From Scleromatobacter sp964418745 (GTDB lineage: Bacteria; Pseudomonadota; Gammaproteobacteria; Burkholderiales; Burkholderiaceae_C), in the NCBI GenBank assembly GCA_964418745.1, contig CAYQMX010000011.1, positions 62,001-126,000 on the forward strand: 64,000 nucleotides of DNA, read 5' to 3'. Positions 47,082 to 55,462 of this stretch are shown piece by piece. The notes beneath the pieces were generated by a model. The model was not told the origin of the DNA, did not search any database, and saw only the letters and a program-made list of their open reading frames with translations. The translations under genes and the position numbers were made by a program. Within the stretch, counting starts at the first letter, position 1; every line of letters begins with the position of its first letter.

Positions 47082-48280
47082 TGCTCCTGTGCTTGCTCGC
47101 CCGCGCCGCGGCGCGGCAGGGCGATGCGGAAGGCGCTGCCGATGCCGAGGGCGGAGTCGACGTGGATGCTGCCACCGTGCATCTGCGCGATGCGCCGGCA
47201 GATCGCCAGGCCCATGCCGTTGCCCTCGAAGGCGCTGCGCGGGTGCAGCCGCGCGAACAGCTCGAACACCGCGTCGAGCTTGGCCTGCGGGATGCCGATG
47301 CCGTTGTCCTCGACGCAGACCTTCCACGCGTCGGCCGTCTCCTCGGCGAAGACGCGGATGCGCGGCGGCTGGCCGGGGCGCGAGAACTTGAGCGCGTTGG
47401 CCACGAGGTTCTGCAGCAGAACGCGCAGAAGCGACCGCTCGCCGCGCACGCAGGGCAGGGGGTGCCGCTCGACCTGCGCCCGCGCGGCGGTGCACGCCGA
47501 CTGCAGGTCGTCGAGCACGTCCTGCAGGACGTCGTCGAGCGCGACGTCCGCGAACTCGGGCAGGCTGCGTTCGAGCCGCATCAGGCCCAGCAGGTCGTCG
47601 AGCAGGTCGCACATCCGGCGGCCACCGGCGTTGACGAAGCCGAGCCAGCGCTGCGCCTGGGGCGGCAGCTGCGGTGCGTGGTGCTCGCGCAGCAGGCTCG
47701 CGAAATTGACGATCGTGTTGATCGGTTCGCGCAGGTCGTGCGACAGGATGTGGATGAAGCGCTGCTGCGCCAGGAAGCGCTGCTCGAGCAGCGCGTGGGC
47801 ACGCTGCAGCGACTGCTCGACGTCCTTGAGGGCCTGGACATCGTGTGCCCGGGCCACCACGCCGATCTGGCGCCCATCGGCCGCGCGGGCCGGCATGTAG
47901 CTCACCTCCATGTGGCGCGGGCCCATGGCGGGAAAGTCGAAGGTGGCCTGGTAGTGGACCTCGTTGCCCGCGAGGGCGCTGTCCAGCCGCGGGCGGACAT
48001 GGCGCGCGAAGACGTCGTCGCCGAACAGCTCGGCGATCGGGCGGCCCTCGATCGCCTCGCGCGCACGCCCCCAGTAGAGCGCGTAGCGCGCGTTGACGTA
48101 GCGGTAGGTGTAGTCGGCGTCGACGAAGGACTGCAGATCCTGGCCGATCATCGCGAACGCGAGCACGCGCTCGATCTCGTCGCGCAGCCAGGCCTCGCGG
48201 GCATGAGCCGGCAGGGCCGCGGGGGGCGATGGGGCGTCGGTGGCTGGAACGGCGGAAGGGGGGCTGGCGGGCAGGCTCAT
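47078..48280 (-). CDS. PAS-domain histidine kinase
   Basis: A 400-residue soluble sensor kinase. It has an N-terminal PAS domain (about 35-150, with VDADYTYRYVNARYALYWGR) and a dimerisation domain with phospho-His181 in LSHDLREP. An ATPase domain follows with NLVANALKF, DNGIGIP and GNGMGLAI. No membrane segment is seen, so it senses a cytoplasmic signal. The His motif with DLREP is like that of phytochrome-type and related kinases that partner single-domain receivers. It is co-transcribed with the receiver downstream. Confidence 0.9.
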   Translation of the reverse strand: MSLPASPPSAVPATDAPSPPAALPAHAREAWLRDEIERVLAFAMIGQDLQSFVDADYTYRYVNARYALYWGRAREAIEGRPIAELFGDDVFARHVRPRLDSALAGNEVHYQATFDFPAMGPRHMEVSYMPARAADGRQIGVVARAHDVQALKDVEQSLQRAHALLEQRFLAQQRFIHILSHDLREPINTIVNFASLLREHHAPQLPPQAQRWLGFVNAGGRRMCDLLDDLLGLMRLERSLPEFADVALDDVLQDVLDDLQSACTAARAQVERHPLPCVRGERSLLRVLLQNLVANALKFSRPGQPPRIRVFAEETADAWKVCVEDNGIGIPQAKLDAVFELFARLHPRSAFEGNGMGLAICRRIAQMHGGSIHVDSALGIGSAFRIALPRRGAGEQAQEQ

Positions 48281-48355
48281 GGGCGGGTCGGGAAGGCATG
48301 CGTTGTGCTGACCTTCCTTACGCGCCCGGCCCGCCGCCGGATCGCGGCGCGGGCC

Positions 48356-48841
48356 TCAGGCCGGCATGCTGGCCGCGCGCACGTGCAGCAGGCAGCCGCC
48401 GTCGCTGCGGATGCCCAGGTGCGGCGTGCCGGCGCTCACGCGCTGGTAGTCGCCGCGCGCCATGTGCTCGCCCGAGAGCCAGATGTCGCCCTCGACCACG
48501 TAGCATTCCTCGTCCAGCGGGTGCTCGTGCGGCGGCAGGCTGGCGCCGGCTTCCAGGCGCACCAGCAGCGTCCGGAACCGGCCGTCGTCGTGGAGCACCC
48601 GCTGGCGCGCACCTGGCGCGATCTCCTCCCAGTCGCCGGCGTCGGCGCGCACGGTGCGCAGCGCAGCGGACGGCGGCGCGGGCACGGCGCCGCCGATGCG
48701 GGCCAGCACCTGCGACAGGATGCGGTCGCGGATGTCGGGGCCGGGTGCGATCGGCGTCAGGGCCTCGCCCAGGAAGGCGAGGTCGGCCTCGTCGAGCGCG
48801 GCGTCGTCCACGGGATGGGACGGATCCTTGTGGTCGTTCAT
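48356..48841 (-). CDS. cupin-type (ChrR-like) anti-sigma factor
   Basis: A 161-residue protein following an ECF sigma factor. A short helical N-terminal region (about 12-50) resembles the ChrR anti-sigma domain, but the Cys pair that binds zinc there in ChrR is absent. The C-terminal cupin has probable metal ligands H105, H107, E111/112 and H141 in PPHEHPLDEECY and GTPHLG. The ATG overlaps the sigma gene stop (TGATG), so the two are translationally coupled. It probably holds the sigma factor inactive until a signal such as singlet oxygen or peroxide reaches the cupin (family knowledge). Confidence 0.8.
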   Translation of the reverse strand: MNDHKDPSHPVDDAALDEADLAFLGEALTPIAPGPDIRDRILSQVLARIGGAVPAPPSAALRTVRADAGDWEEIAPGARQRVLHDDGRFRTLLVRLEAGASLPPHEHPLDEECYVVEGDIWLSGEHMARGDYQRVSAGTPHLGIRSDGGCLLHVRAASMPA

Positions 48842-49602
48842 CACATCAGCTCCAGTTCGAGTTGACGACGCAGTTCCAGGAACGCGCGTCGCGTGCGGCT
48901 CTTGACGGTGCCCAGGGGCAACCCCAGGGCCTGCGCGAGCTCGGTCTGGCTAAGGCCTCGATAGTAGGCCAGCACGATCAGCTGGCGCTCGGCCCTGGGC
49001 AGCGTCGCCAGCGCGGCCTCCAGGCTCCGGCACTTCTGGCGCCAGGCCAGGGCCTGCATCGGATCGGCCGCGGCAGCGCGGGCGACGAACAGATCCTCTG
49101 GCGCGTCGGCATCGGGCGGCGTGGCCTGGGCATCGACCAGCTTCTCGACGTCCTCGCGCAACTGGCAGGGGTCGCGGCGGCGCAGGTGGTCGATCGCGCG
49201 GCTGCGGCAGATCATCGTCATCCAGGTCAGCGGCGTGCCGCGCTCCGGCGCGTGTGTGGCGGCGTCGCGCCAGACCTGCAGGTAGACCTCCGACAGCACG
49301 TCCTCGGCATCGCCCGGATTGCGCAGGATCTTCAGCGCCAGCGCCCACAGCCGCGGCAGGGTGGCGTCGTAGAGCGCCTCCAGCGCCTTGGCGTCGCCCG
49401 CGGCCATGCGCCGGAGCCAGTCCAGGCACAGGGTGTTGAGCGCCTCGGTCTGGAAGCCGGGCGAGTTCACGCGCCGGGGCGTGGGCTCGGGGTCTTCGGC
49501 GGCGGGCAGGTCGTCGAGGCAGAAGAAGTCGGGCGCGGCCGGCGGCGTGCAGTGCGGGTCGCGGCCGGCGCAGTCATCGGGACCGGCGCAGGACAGTGGC
49601 AT
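48841..49602 (-). CDS. ECF sigma factor (RpoE/ChrR-type)
   Basis: A 253-residue RNA polymerase sigma factor. Region 2 spans about 65-125 (LPRLWALALKILRNPGDAEDVLSEVYLQVW). Region 4 spans about 195-245 (LPRAERQLIVLAYYRGLSQTELAQALGLPLGTVKSRTRRAF), with a full helix-turn-helix. The GTPLTWMTMICRSRAIDHLRRR linker is typical of the ChrR-linked ECF group. It has an extra N-terminal segment of about 45 residues rich in Cys and Pro. The gene precedes its cupin anti-sigma and diverges from a DUF4331 gene. A possible autoregulatory promoter is at 49663. Confidence 0.88.
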   Translation of the reverse strand: MPLSCAGPDDCAGRDPHCTPPAAPDFFCLDDLPAAEDPEPTPRRVNSPGFQTEALNTLCLDWLRRMAAGDAKALEALYDATLPRLWALALKILRNPGDAEDVLSEVYLQVWRDAATHAPERGTPLTWMTMICRSRAIDHLRRRDPCQLREDVEKLVDAQATPPDADAPEDLFVARAAAADPMQALAWRQKCRSLEAALATLPRAERQLIVLAYYRGLSQTELAQALGLPLGTVKSRTRRAFLELRRQLELELM

Positions 49603-49952
49603 GGGAGGACTCCCGGGCGCGGTACCGCCGCGATTCGGGACGCGCAACGTGCGCGTCGATGGGACATACGCAGGCGGCGCGCGAACGGATCACACCGCGC
49701 GCGGCCTGCTTCCGAAGGATCGACCCGGCGCCGGCGCGCGCCTACGCAGTGCGGCAGCGACCGGATCCGTTCCCGATCGCGAGCGCGGGCCTCTGCGCGG
49801 CGGATGCATCTGGCGCACTCCGCCGGCCCGTATAGCCCGACGTCAGCGTCGCCGAAATCCCGGTCGGCATGACCGCTGCCCTGCTGCCCGAAGTGCGCTT
49901 CGGTGGCTGTCGGGCGGTGCCACGTCCTACCCCTCGAACCAGGAGCTCTCCG
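49603..49952. other. divergent intergenic region, ECF sigma / DUF4331
   Basis: This 350-nt gap separates the minus-strand sigma gene and the plus-strand DUF4331 gene. It carries the possible sigma-type promoter listed at 49663-49692. A good AGGAG ribosome site precedes the DUF4331 start. Several open frames pass through it but their translations look random. No further structure was recognised. Confidence 0.5.
49663..49692 (-). promoter_or_regulatory. possible ECF-type promoter of the sigma/anti-sigma operon
   Basis: On the minus strand a TGATCC element (49692-49687) is followed after 18 nt by TATGTC (49668-49663). TGATCC is the -35 element of RpoE/ChrR-type promoters in Rhodobacter and relatives. 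The -10 match is poor. It would start RNA about 54 nt before the sigma gene ATG and imply autoregulation. Confidence 0.3.
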
Positions 49953-51545
49953 ATGTCCGCCTTCCCCCCGATCCCGTTCCGCGCCGCGCCGTTGCTGGTC
50001 GCCGCACTGCTGGCCGCCAGCGGCGGCGTTCAGGCCTCCAGCCACCGCGAGGCGCCGTTCGTCACGACCTCGCCCAAGGTCGATGCGACCGACTTCTACA
50101 TGTTCAACAGCTACGAGACCGGCCGCGATGCCTTCGTCACGCTGCTCGCCAACTACGTGCCCCTGCAGGACGCGTACGGCGGCCCGAACTACTTCTCGCT
50201 CGATCCCAACGCGCTCTACGAGATCCACGTCGACAACAACGGCGACGCCAAGGAGGACCTCACGTTCCAGTTCCGCTTCAAGAACACGCTGGCCAACAAC
50301 GGCGCCGGCCTGACGGTGCCCGTCGGCGGCCAGAACGTGGAGATCGCGCCGCTGCAGAACGGCACCGTCGGCCAGGTGAGCGACCCGCACCTGCAGGTCG
50401 ACGAGAGCTACACGGTGACGCTGGTGCGCGGCGACCGCCGCAGCGGCGCGCGCAGCGCGATCACCAACGCCGCCAACGGCGCGAGCACCTTCGAGAAGCC
50501 GGTGGACAACATCGGCGAGAAGACCACGCCCAACTACGCGGACTACGCCGCCAAGCACGTCTACACCGTCAACATCCCGGGCTGCGACACGCCCGGCCGC
50601 GTCTTCGTCGGCCAGCGCCAGGATCCGTTCGCGATCGCGCTCGGCATCTTCTTCGACCAGCTCGACGCGCCGGTTCCGGTGATCACCGACCCGACGAAGT
50701 TCAACGCCGGCGTCAACATCCTGGCTGACAAGAACGTCACCACGCTGGCGCTGGAGGTGGCGGCCAAGTGCCTGCGCAACGGCAGCAACGAGACCGTGAT
50801 CGGCGGCTGGACGACGGCCAGCCTGCGCCAGGCGCGGGTGCTCGACCCGACGCCGAAGTCGGGCCTGCAGACCACCGAGCGCAGCGGCGGCGCGTGGACC
50901 CAGGTCTCGCGCCTGGGCATGCCGCTGGTCAACGAACTGATCATCGGCCTGAAGGACAAGGATCGCTTCAACGGCTCCAAGCCGGTCAACGACGCGCAGT
51001 TCGCCACCTACGTGACCAACCCGTCGTTCCCGACGCTGCTCGAGACCTGGCTCGCGCTGCCGGGCGCCGCGCCGACCAACTTTCCGCGCACCGACCTCGT
51101 GACCGCGTTCCTCACCGGCATCAAGGGTGTGAACCAGCCGGCCAACGTGGTGGCCTCCGAGATGATGCGGCTGAACACCGCCATCCCGGCCGTGCCGTAC
51201 GCGCAGCAGAACCGGCTCGGCATCGTCGGCAACATCCTGGCCGGCGGCAAGGACAACGCAGGCTACCCGAACGGCCGTCGCCCGAAGGACGACGTGGTCG
51301 ACATCACGATGGTGGCCGCGATGGGCGGCCTGTGCCTGGCCAACGGCACGGGCAACGGCCTCGGCCTGGGCACGGGGTGCACGCCGGCCGCCGTTCCGCT
51401 GGGCACGACGGCCTTCAACCTGAACGACACCGTCGACCAGGCCGCCAACACGTTCCTGCCCGCCTTCCCGTACCTGAACACGCCGGTGGCCGGCAGCGGC
51501 CCGCTGGCCGCCAAGGCCGCCGCCAGCCGCGCGATCAGCCAGTAA
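49953..51545 (+). CDS. DUF4331 family exported protein
   Basis: A 530-residue exported protein with a signal peptide ending near GVQA-SS and the family start SSHREAPFVTTSPKVDATDFY, which identifies DUF4331. Conserved Asp/Asn-rich stretches (HVDNNGDAKEDLTFQF) may bind metal. The RPKDDVVDITM segment near the C terminus is typical. The molecular role of this family is unknown. Its common setting is beside ECF sigma factors, as here: one divergent upstream and one convergent downstream. ATG 49953 is preceded by AGGAG. Confidence 0.85.
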   Translation: MSAFPPIPFRAAPLLVAALLAASGGVQASSHREAPFVTTSPKVDATDFYMFNSYETGRDAFVTLLANYVPLQDAYGGPNYFSLDPNALYEIHVDNNGDAKEDLTFQFRFKNTLANNGAGLTVPVGGQNVEIAPLQNGTVGQVSDPHLQVDESYTVTLVRGDRRSGARSAITNAANGASTFEKPVDNIGEKTTPNYADYAAKHVYTVNIPGCDTPGRVFVGQRQDPFAIALGIFFDQLDAPVPVITDPTKFNAGVNILADKNVTTLALEVAAKCLRNGSNETVIGGWTTASLRQARVLDPTPKSGLQTTERSGGAWTQVSRLGMPLVNELIIGLKDKDRFNGSKPVNDAQFATYVTNPSFPTLLETWLALPGAAPTNFPRTDLVTAFLTGIKGVNQPANVVASEMMRLNTAIPAVPYAQQNRLGIVGNILAGGKDNAGYPNGRRPKDDVVDITMVAAMGGLCLANGTGNGLGLGTGCTPAAVPLGTTAFNLNDTVDQAANTFLPAFPYLNTPVAGSGPLAAKAAASRAISQ

Positions 51546-51606
51546 ACCAGGCCGGCCCGGACGGCTGCGTCCGCCGGGCCTGGCCGTTCGAACAAAGGAA
51601 CACGCC

Positions 51607-51894
51607 ATGATTCGACTTTCCCAATCGCCGCGCGCGTCGCGCATGCGGGCGCTGCCCTTCCTGGTCGTCGCGGCCGGGGTGCTCGCGCTCGCGGGCTGCG
51701 GCGGCGAAGGCAGCCCCGCGCCGGTACCGGCGCCGCCGTCCGACCAGATGTCCGCCGCGGTGATGAGCTCCGTGCAATCGCTGACCGCGTTCGCCCAGGC
51801 GCAGCCGTCGACGGACACCGCGGAGCCGCTCAAGCTCGACAACGTGGGCATGGCCCCCGTGTCGGACACCCTCGAGCCGGTGGCACTGAACTGA
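51607..51894 (+). CDS. small lipoprotein downstream of DUF4331
   Basis: A 95-residue protein with a lipoprotein signal (lipobox LAGC, Cys about 31) and a short mature part rich in Ala, Pro and Ser. It starts 61 nt after the DUF4331 stop with an AAGGAA ribosome site, and a strong terminator follows 120 nt later. So it is the second gene of a two-gene transcript. No family recognised. The context suggests a partner of the DUF4331 protein in the envelope. Confidence 0.7.
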   Translation: MIRLSQSPRASRMRALPFLVVAAGVLALAGCGGEGSPAPVPAPPSDQMSAAVMSSVQSLTAFAQAQPSTDTAEPLKLDNVGMAPVSDTLEPVALN

Positions 51895-52015
51895 AGTCGC
51901 CCGCGCCGGCCCCGCCCGCACGCCGGTCGGGGCCGGTCGGGCCGCTGTTTGACGAGCTCGGTTTCTGGTCGCATGTCGCCTGGCGAGAAGGCTCGGGGTG
52001 GGCATTGAGCTCGGG

Positions 52016-52050
52016 CCCCGGCGCATGCAAGTCGCCGGGGTCTTTTTTTT
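52016..52050 (+). terminator. intrinsic terminator after DUF4331 operon
   Basis: An 8-bp stem CCCCGGCG / CGCCGGGG with a 9-nt loop is followed by TC and a run of eight Ts, the clearest Rho-independent terminator in the window. It ends the DUF4331-lipoprotein transcript. It lies directly against the 3' end of the convergent sigma gene. Confidence 0.93.
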
Positions 52051-52584
52051 CTAGACCGCGGCCGCCTGGGCAGCGTCGTGCCGCAGCACGGCCATGGCGC
52101 TGCGCAGGCGCGCGACGATCGTGGCCGGCGGCAGGCCCGTGCGTTCGGCGAGTTCTGGCGCGCCCAGTCCTTCGAACAGGCACAGGCCCAGCAGTTCGCG
52201 CTGCCGGTCGTCGAGGGCCAGCAGGCGGCTGCCGAAGGGGCGGCACCGGCAAGTGGCGGTCGCCAGGTACTGCAGGTCCGCCACGCCGTCGCGGCCGTCG
52301 GTCGGGCGCAGTTCGGCGCGCACGCCGCGCACCAACGCGAGGGCGCGCGTCCTGCACAGCGTGGCCAGCCAGGCCGGCGTCGGCGGACCGCCCGCGGCCC
52401 CGTTCCAGACATCGACGAACACGTCCTGCGCCACCTGTTCGGCCAGCAGCGGCGAGCGCGTGATGCGCAGCGCCAGGCCATAGATCCGCGGCAGGCAGGC
52501 GTCTACCAGGCGCGCGAGCGCCTGCGCATCGCGCCGGGCGACGGCGGCGACCAGCGCCGGCAGCGGGCTTTCGGAGGACTCCAT
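52051..52584 (-). CDS. ECF-like sigma factor (second)
   Basis: A 177-residue small sigma-70 family protein. Region 2 is at about 20-75 (CLPRIYGLALRITRSPLLAEQVAQDVFVDVW) and region 4 at about 118-170 (LDDRQRELLGLCLFEGLGAPELAERTGLPPATIVARLRSAM). No anti-sigma gene is adjacent, and the linker contains a Cys pair (CRC). It is convergent with the DUF4331 transcript and divergent from a LysR gene across 102 nt. It may control the DUF4331 operon together with the ChrR-type sigma at 48841 (inference). Confidence 0.8.
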   Translation of the reverse strand: MESSESPLPALVAAVARRDAQALARLVDACLPRIYGLALRITRSPLLAEQVAQDVFVDVWNGAAGGPPTPAWLATLCRTRALALVRGVRAELRPTDGRDGVADLQYLATATCRCRPFGSRLLALDDRQRELLGLCLFEGLGAPELAERTGLPPATIVARLRSAMAVLRHDAAQAAAV

Positions 52585-52686
52585 GGGCGGCGATTGTTCG
52601 CCTGGCCCGCGGATCCAAAAATGTGGAATATTCGAAGTCCGGATTCGGCGTTTCCGAAGGCTGGCCGGACCTCACGGGAGACTGCC

Positions 52687-53589
52687 ATGGGCTTTCGCTT
52701 CGACCTGCTGGATCTGCAACTGTTCGCCAACGTCGTCGAGGCGGGCAGCATCACCGCGGGCGCGGCGCGCAGCCACCTGTCGCTGGCGGCCGCCAGCGAG
52801 CGCATCCAGGGCCTGGAATCGGGGCTGGGTTCGGCGCTGCTGACGCGCGGCCGGCGCGGGGTGACGCTGACACCGGCGGGCCAGACGCTGCTGCTTCACG
52901 CCCGGGCGATGCTGGAGCAGGCCGAGCGCATGCGCGGCGACCTCGCCGCGTTCTCCACCGGACTGCGCGGCCGCGTGCGCTTGCTGTGCAATTCGGTCGC
53001 CAGCCAGGAATACCTGCCCGCCTGCCTCGGCGCATTTCTCGCGGCCCATCCGCAGGTCAACCTCGACGTGGAGGAGCGGCTCGGCGAAGTGATCGTGCGC
53101 GCCGTCGCCGACGGGGTCGGCGAGCTCGGCATCGTCGATGGGGCCATCGACACCGGCGGCCTGGAGCGCGTCGATTTCCGCAGCGATCGCCTCGTGCTGG
53201 TGGTGCCGCGCGGCCACGCGCTGGCGGCCGGGGGCCGGCGCCGGGTCTCGATCTGGGCGGCCGACGCCCACGACGTGATCGGGCTGGCGCCGAGCAGCGC
53301 GCTCCAGATGCAGTGGGACGCCGCCTTGGCGCGACGCGGCCATCGCCTGAACTACCGGGTCCGCGTGCCCAGCATCGACGCGCAATGCCGCCTGATCGCG
53401 CAGGGCGCGGGCATCGCGCTGATGCCCGAGGCGGCCGCGCGCCGGCTCGGCGATGCCGATCGCCTGCGTGTCCTGGCGCTGCTCGAGCCGGAATTCGAGC
53501 GCCGGCTGGTCCTGTGCATGCGCCGCTTCGACGCCTTGCCGGCCTACGCGCGGGCGCTGGTGGAGCACCTTCGGGAGGGCCCAACCTAG
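52687..53589 (+). CDS. LysR-family transcriptional regulator
   Basis: A 300-residue regulator. The helix-turn-helix (about 5-62) is clear: AGSITAGAARSHLSLAAASERIQGLE. A standard two-lobed effector domain (about 88-290) follows. The segment TLTPAGQTLLLHARAMLEQ is canonical. The gap before it holds an AT-rich GAATATTC palindrome (about 52629-52636) that might be part of an autoregulatory site. No metabolic gene sits beside it, so its targets are unknown. It converges with the response regulator gene. Confidence 0.9.
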   Translation: MGFRFDLLDLQLFANVVEAGSITAGAARSHLSLAAASERIQGLESGLGSALLTRGRRGVTLTPAGQTLLLHARAMLEQAERMRGDLAAFSTGLRGRVRLLCNSVASQEYLPACLGAFLAAHPQVNLDVEERLGEVIVRAVADGVGELGIVDGAIDTGGLERVDFRSDRLVLVVPRGHALAAGGRRRVSIWAADAHDVIGLAPSSALQMQWDAALARRGHRLNYRVRVPSIDAQCRLIAQGAGIALMPEAAARRLGDADRLRVLALLEPEFERRLVLCMRRFDALPAYARALVEHLREGPT

Positions 53590-53598
53590 CGCCCGTCT

Positions 53599-54267
53599 TC
53601 AGGCCTCCTCGCCCAGCGCGTAGCCCACCCCACGCACCGTGGTGATCCACGCCGCGCCCAGCTTGCGCCGGAGGTGGTGGACGTGGACCTCGACCGGGTG
53701 GCTGGCGAGCTCGCCCCCGTGGCCGTTCATCACTTCCTCCAGCCGCTGGCGACTCACCACCCGGCCCTTGCTGCGCAGCAGCGCCTCCAGCAGCGAGTAC
53801 TCCTTGTCGGTGAGTGCGACGTGGTTGCCGTCCTTGGAGACGGTGCGGCTGTCGGTCACGACCCGCAGGGGGCCGTGCCGCAGCTCGGCCTGCGCCAGCG
53901 AGGCCGGGCCGGCGCGACGCAGGAGCACGCGCAGGCGGGCGGCGAGTTCACCGACGTGCAAGGGCTTGACCACGCAGTCGTCCGCGCCCAGGTCGAGCAG
54001 GCGGATGCGCTGCTGCGGGTCGTCGCCGTCGGCGATGACGACCAGGGGCAGCTCGTGGCCGGACTTGCGCACGCGCCGTATCAGGTCGGCGGCGTGCAGC
54101 TGCGGCAGGCCCAGTTCCAGCAGCAGCGCGTCGTAGCGCGATTCGCACAGCGTCCGCTCGGCCTGCATCGCGTCCACGATCCAGTCGACTTCGGTGCCGT
54201 CCATGCCCATCCAGGTCCGGATGGACATCACCAGGCGCGCATCGGCGGCAAGCAGGAGAAGTTTCAT
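53599..54267 (-). CDS. OmpR-family response regulator with Glu at the phosphoacceptor position
   Basis: A 222-residue regulator with an N-terminal receiver and a C-terminal winged helix (about 130-220, EYSLLEALLRSKGRVVSRQRL, VEVHVHHLRRKLG, TVRGVGYAL). The receiver is atypical: the phosphoacceptor Asp is Glu51 (LLLELGLPQ), the acidic pair is reduced to Asp9 alone (LLAADARL), and the conserved Thr/Ser is Ala79. Lys101 is kept. Such receivers are often phosphorylation-independent or phosphomimetic. No kinase is adjacent. Its ATG lies 7 nt after the ccmI stop, so the pair is co-transcribed, divergent from the cytochrome locus. Confidence 0.9.
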   Translation of the reverse strand: MKLLLLAADARLVMSIRTWMGMDGTEVDWIVDAMQAERTLCESRYDALLLELGLPQLHAADLIRRVRKSGHELPLVVIADGDDPQQRIRLLDLGADDCVVKPLHVGELAARLRVLLRRAGPASLAQAELRHGPLRVVTDSRTVSKDGNHVALTDKEYSLLEALLRSKGRVVSRQRLEEVMNGHGGELASHPVEVHVHHLRRKLGAAWITTVRGVGYALGEEA

Positions 54268-54274
54268 GGCGGAC

Positions 54275-55462
54275 CTAGCGGCGTGTCTCGTTGATCTCGA
54301 CCTGCACGTCGTGCGCGCCGGGCGCCACCACGGCGCTGTCGCCCTGCAGGTCGCCGGGCTGGGGCAGCGCGTCGCCGTGCTTGCTGACGCGGGCGCTGAC
54401 CACCACCTGCGAGGCGGTCGACAGGCGCGCGGCCGGACTCATCGCCAGGCTGTCGTCGAGCGCGAACGCCAGCGGCAGGTCGCGCGCCGACTTGCGCAGG
54501 ATCGCCAGCGGCATGCGCGAGCCGCCGGGCGCGCGGGCGAACACGAACACGGTGTCGTCCGGCGCGACCTGCGCGGCCAGCACCGCCGACAGCGACACGC
54601 GCCCGGTGATCGCGGCCGTCGGCGCGACGGCCAGCGGCGGGGGCGGCGGCGCGCCCGGCATGGCGGCCGCTGCGACCAGCGCGGGCAAGCCCGCGCGCTG
54701 GCGTGCCTCGGCGAGCGCGCCGCGCAACTCGCGGGTGAAGTCGCTCGACGGATCGGCGTGCGCGATCGCCCGCTGCCAGCGATCGCTGGCGCCGGTGAAG
54801 TCGCCGTGGTCGAAGGCCAGCGTGCCGGCCAGCGACAGCGCCTTGACGTTGTCCGGATCGAGCTCCAGCGCCCGCCGGACCAGCCGCTCCGGCTCGCCTT
54901 CCAGCTTCGTCGCGCGGGTGGATGCCAGGCCGTCGGCGTAGTCGGCCAGGGCCTGCGCGTCGCGCGGGCGCAGTTCGACCACGCGCTGGTACGCGGGCAA
55001 CGCCTTGGCGAACTGCCCGCGCGCCGTCCAGGAGCGCGCCAGCATCGCCCAGCCGTCCGCGTCGTCGGGCTGCTTGTCCAGGCGCTCGGCCAGTTTCTGC
55101 AGCATGGCCTCGATCTGCGCGTCGTCCGTGGGATGGGCCGCCGGATCGGCGGCCGCGGCGGCCGGACTCCCCGCCCCCAGGCCCAGGGCTTCCGGATGGC
55201 CGATCCAGGCGTAGCCGGCCGCGCTGAACAGCCCCACGAACGCGGCGAGGGACAGCACCAGCGTTCGCGAAGGGCGGACGCGGACGGGCGGCGTGTCCGC
55301 GCCCGGGCCGCCGGCCAGCACGGCCTGCACCACCTCGGCCTCGATGCGCTCGCGCGCGGCTCGTGCGGCGTCGGTGGTCAGCACGCCTTGCGCCAGCAGG
55401 CGGTCCAGTTCGGCCAGCTGGCGCTGCAGTTCGGCGACGTCGGGCAGGGGCTTGTCCTTCAT
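54275..55462 (-). CDS. ccmI: CcmI/CycH-type cytochrome c maturation TPR protein
   Basis: A 395-residue membrane protein with a short N-terminal cytoplasmic helical region (LQRQLAELDRLLAQGVLT), one membrane segment (about 67-87) and a periplasmic TPR region (about 110-260). The C-terminal domain (about 290-390, VFVFARAPGGSRMPLAILR) is seen in CcmI-type apocytochrome c chaperones. The first of the two membrane segments of ordinary CcmI is missing unless an upstream in-frame start (55573) is used. Located beside four cytochrome c genes, it probably helps heme attachment to the multiheme proteins. Confidence 0.8.
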   Translation of the reverse strand: MKDKPLPDVAELQRQLAELDRLLAQGVLTTDAARAARERIEAEVVQAVLAGGPGADTPPVRVRPSRTLVLSLAAFVGLFSAAGYAWIGHPEALGLGAGSPAAAAADPAAHPTDDAQIEAMLQKLAERLDKQPDDADGWAMLARSWTARGQFAKALPAYQRVVELRPRDAQALADYADGLASTRATKLEGEPERLVRRALELDPDNVKALSLAGTLAFDHGDFTGASDRWQRAIAHADPSSDFTRELRGALAEARQRAGLPALVAAAAMPGAPPPPPLAVAPTAAITGRVSLSAVLAAQVAPDDTVFVFARAPGGSRMPLAILRKSARDLPLAFALDDSLAMSPAARLSTASQVVVSARVSKHGDALPQPGDLQGDSAVVAPGAHDVQVEINETRR

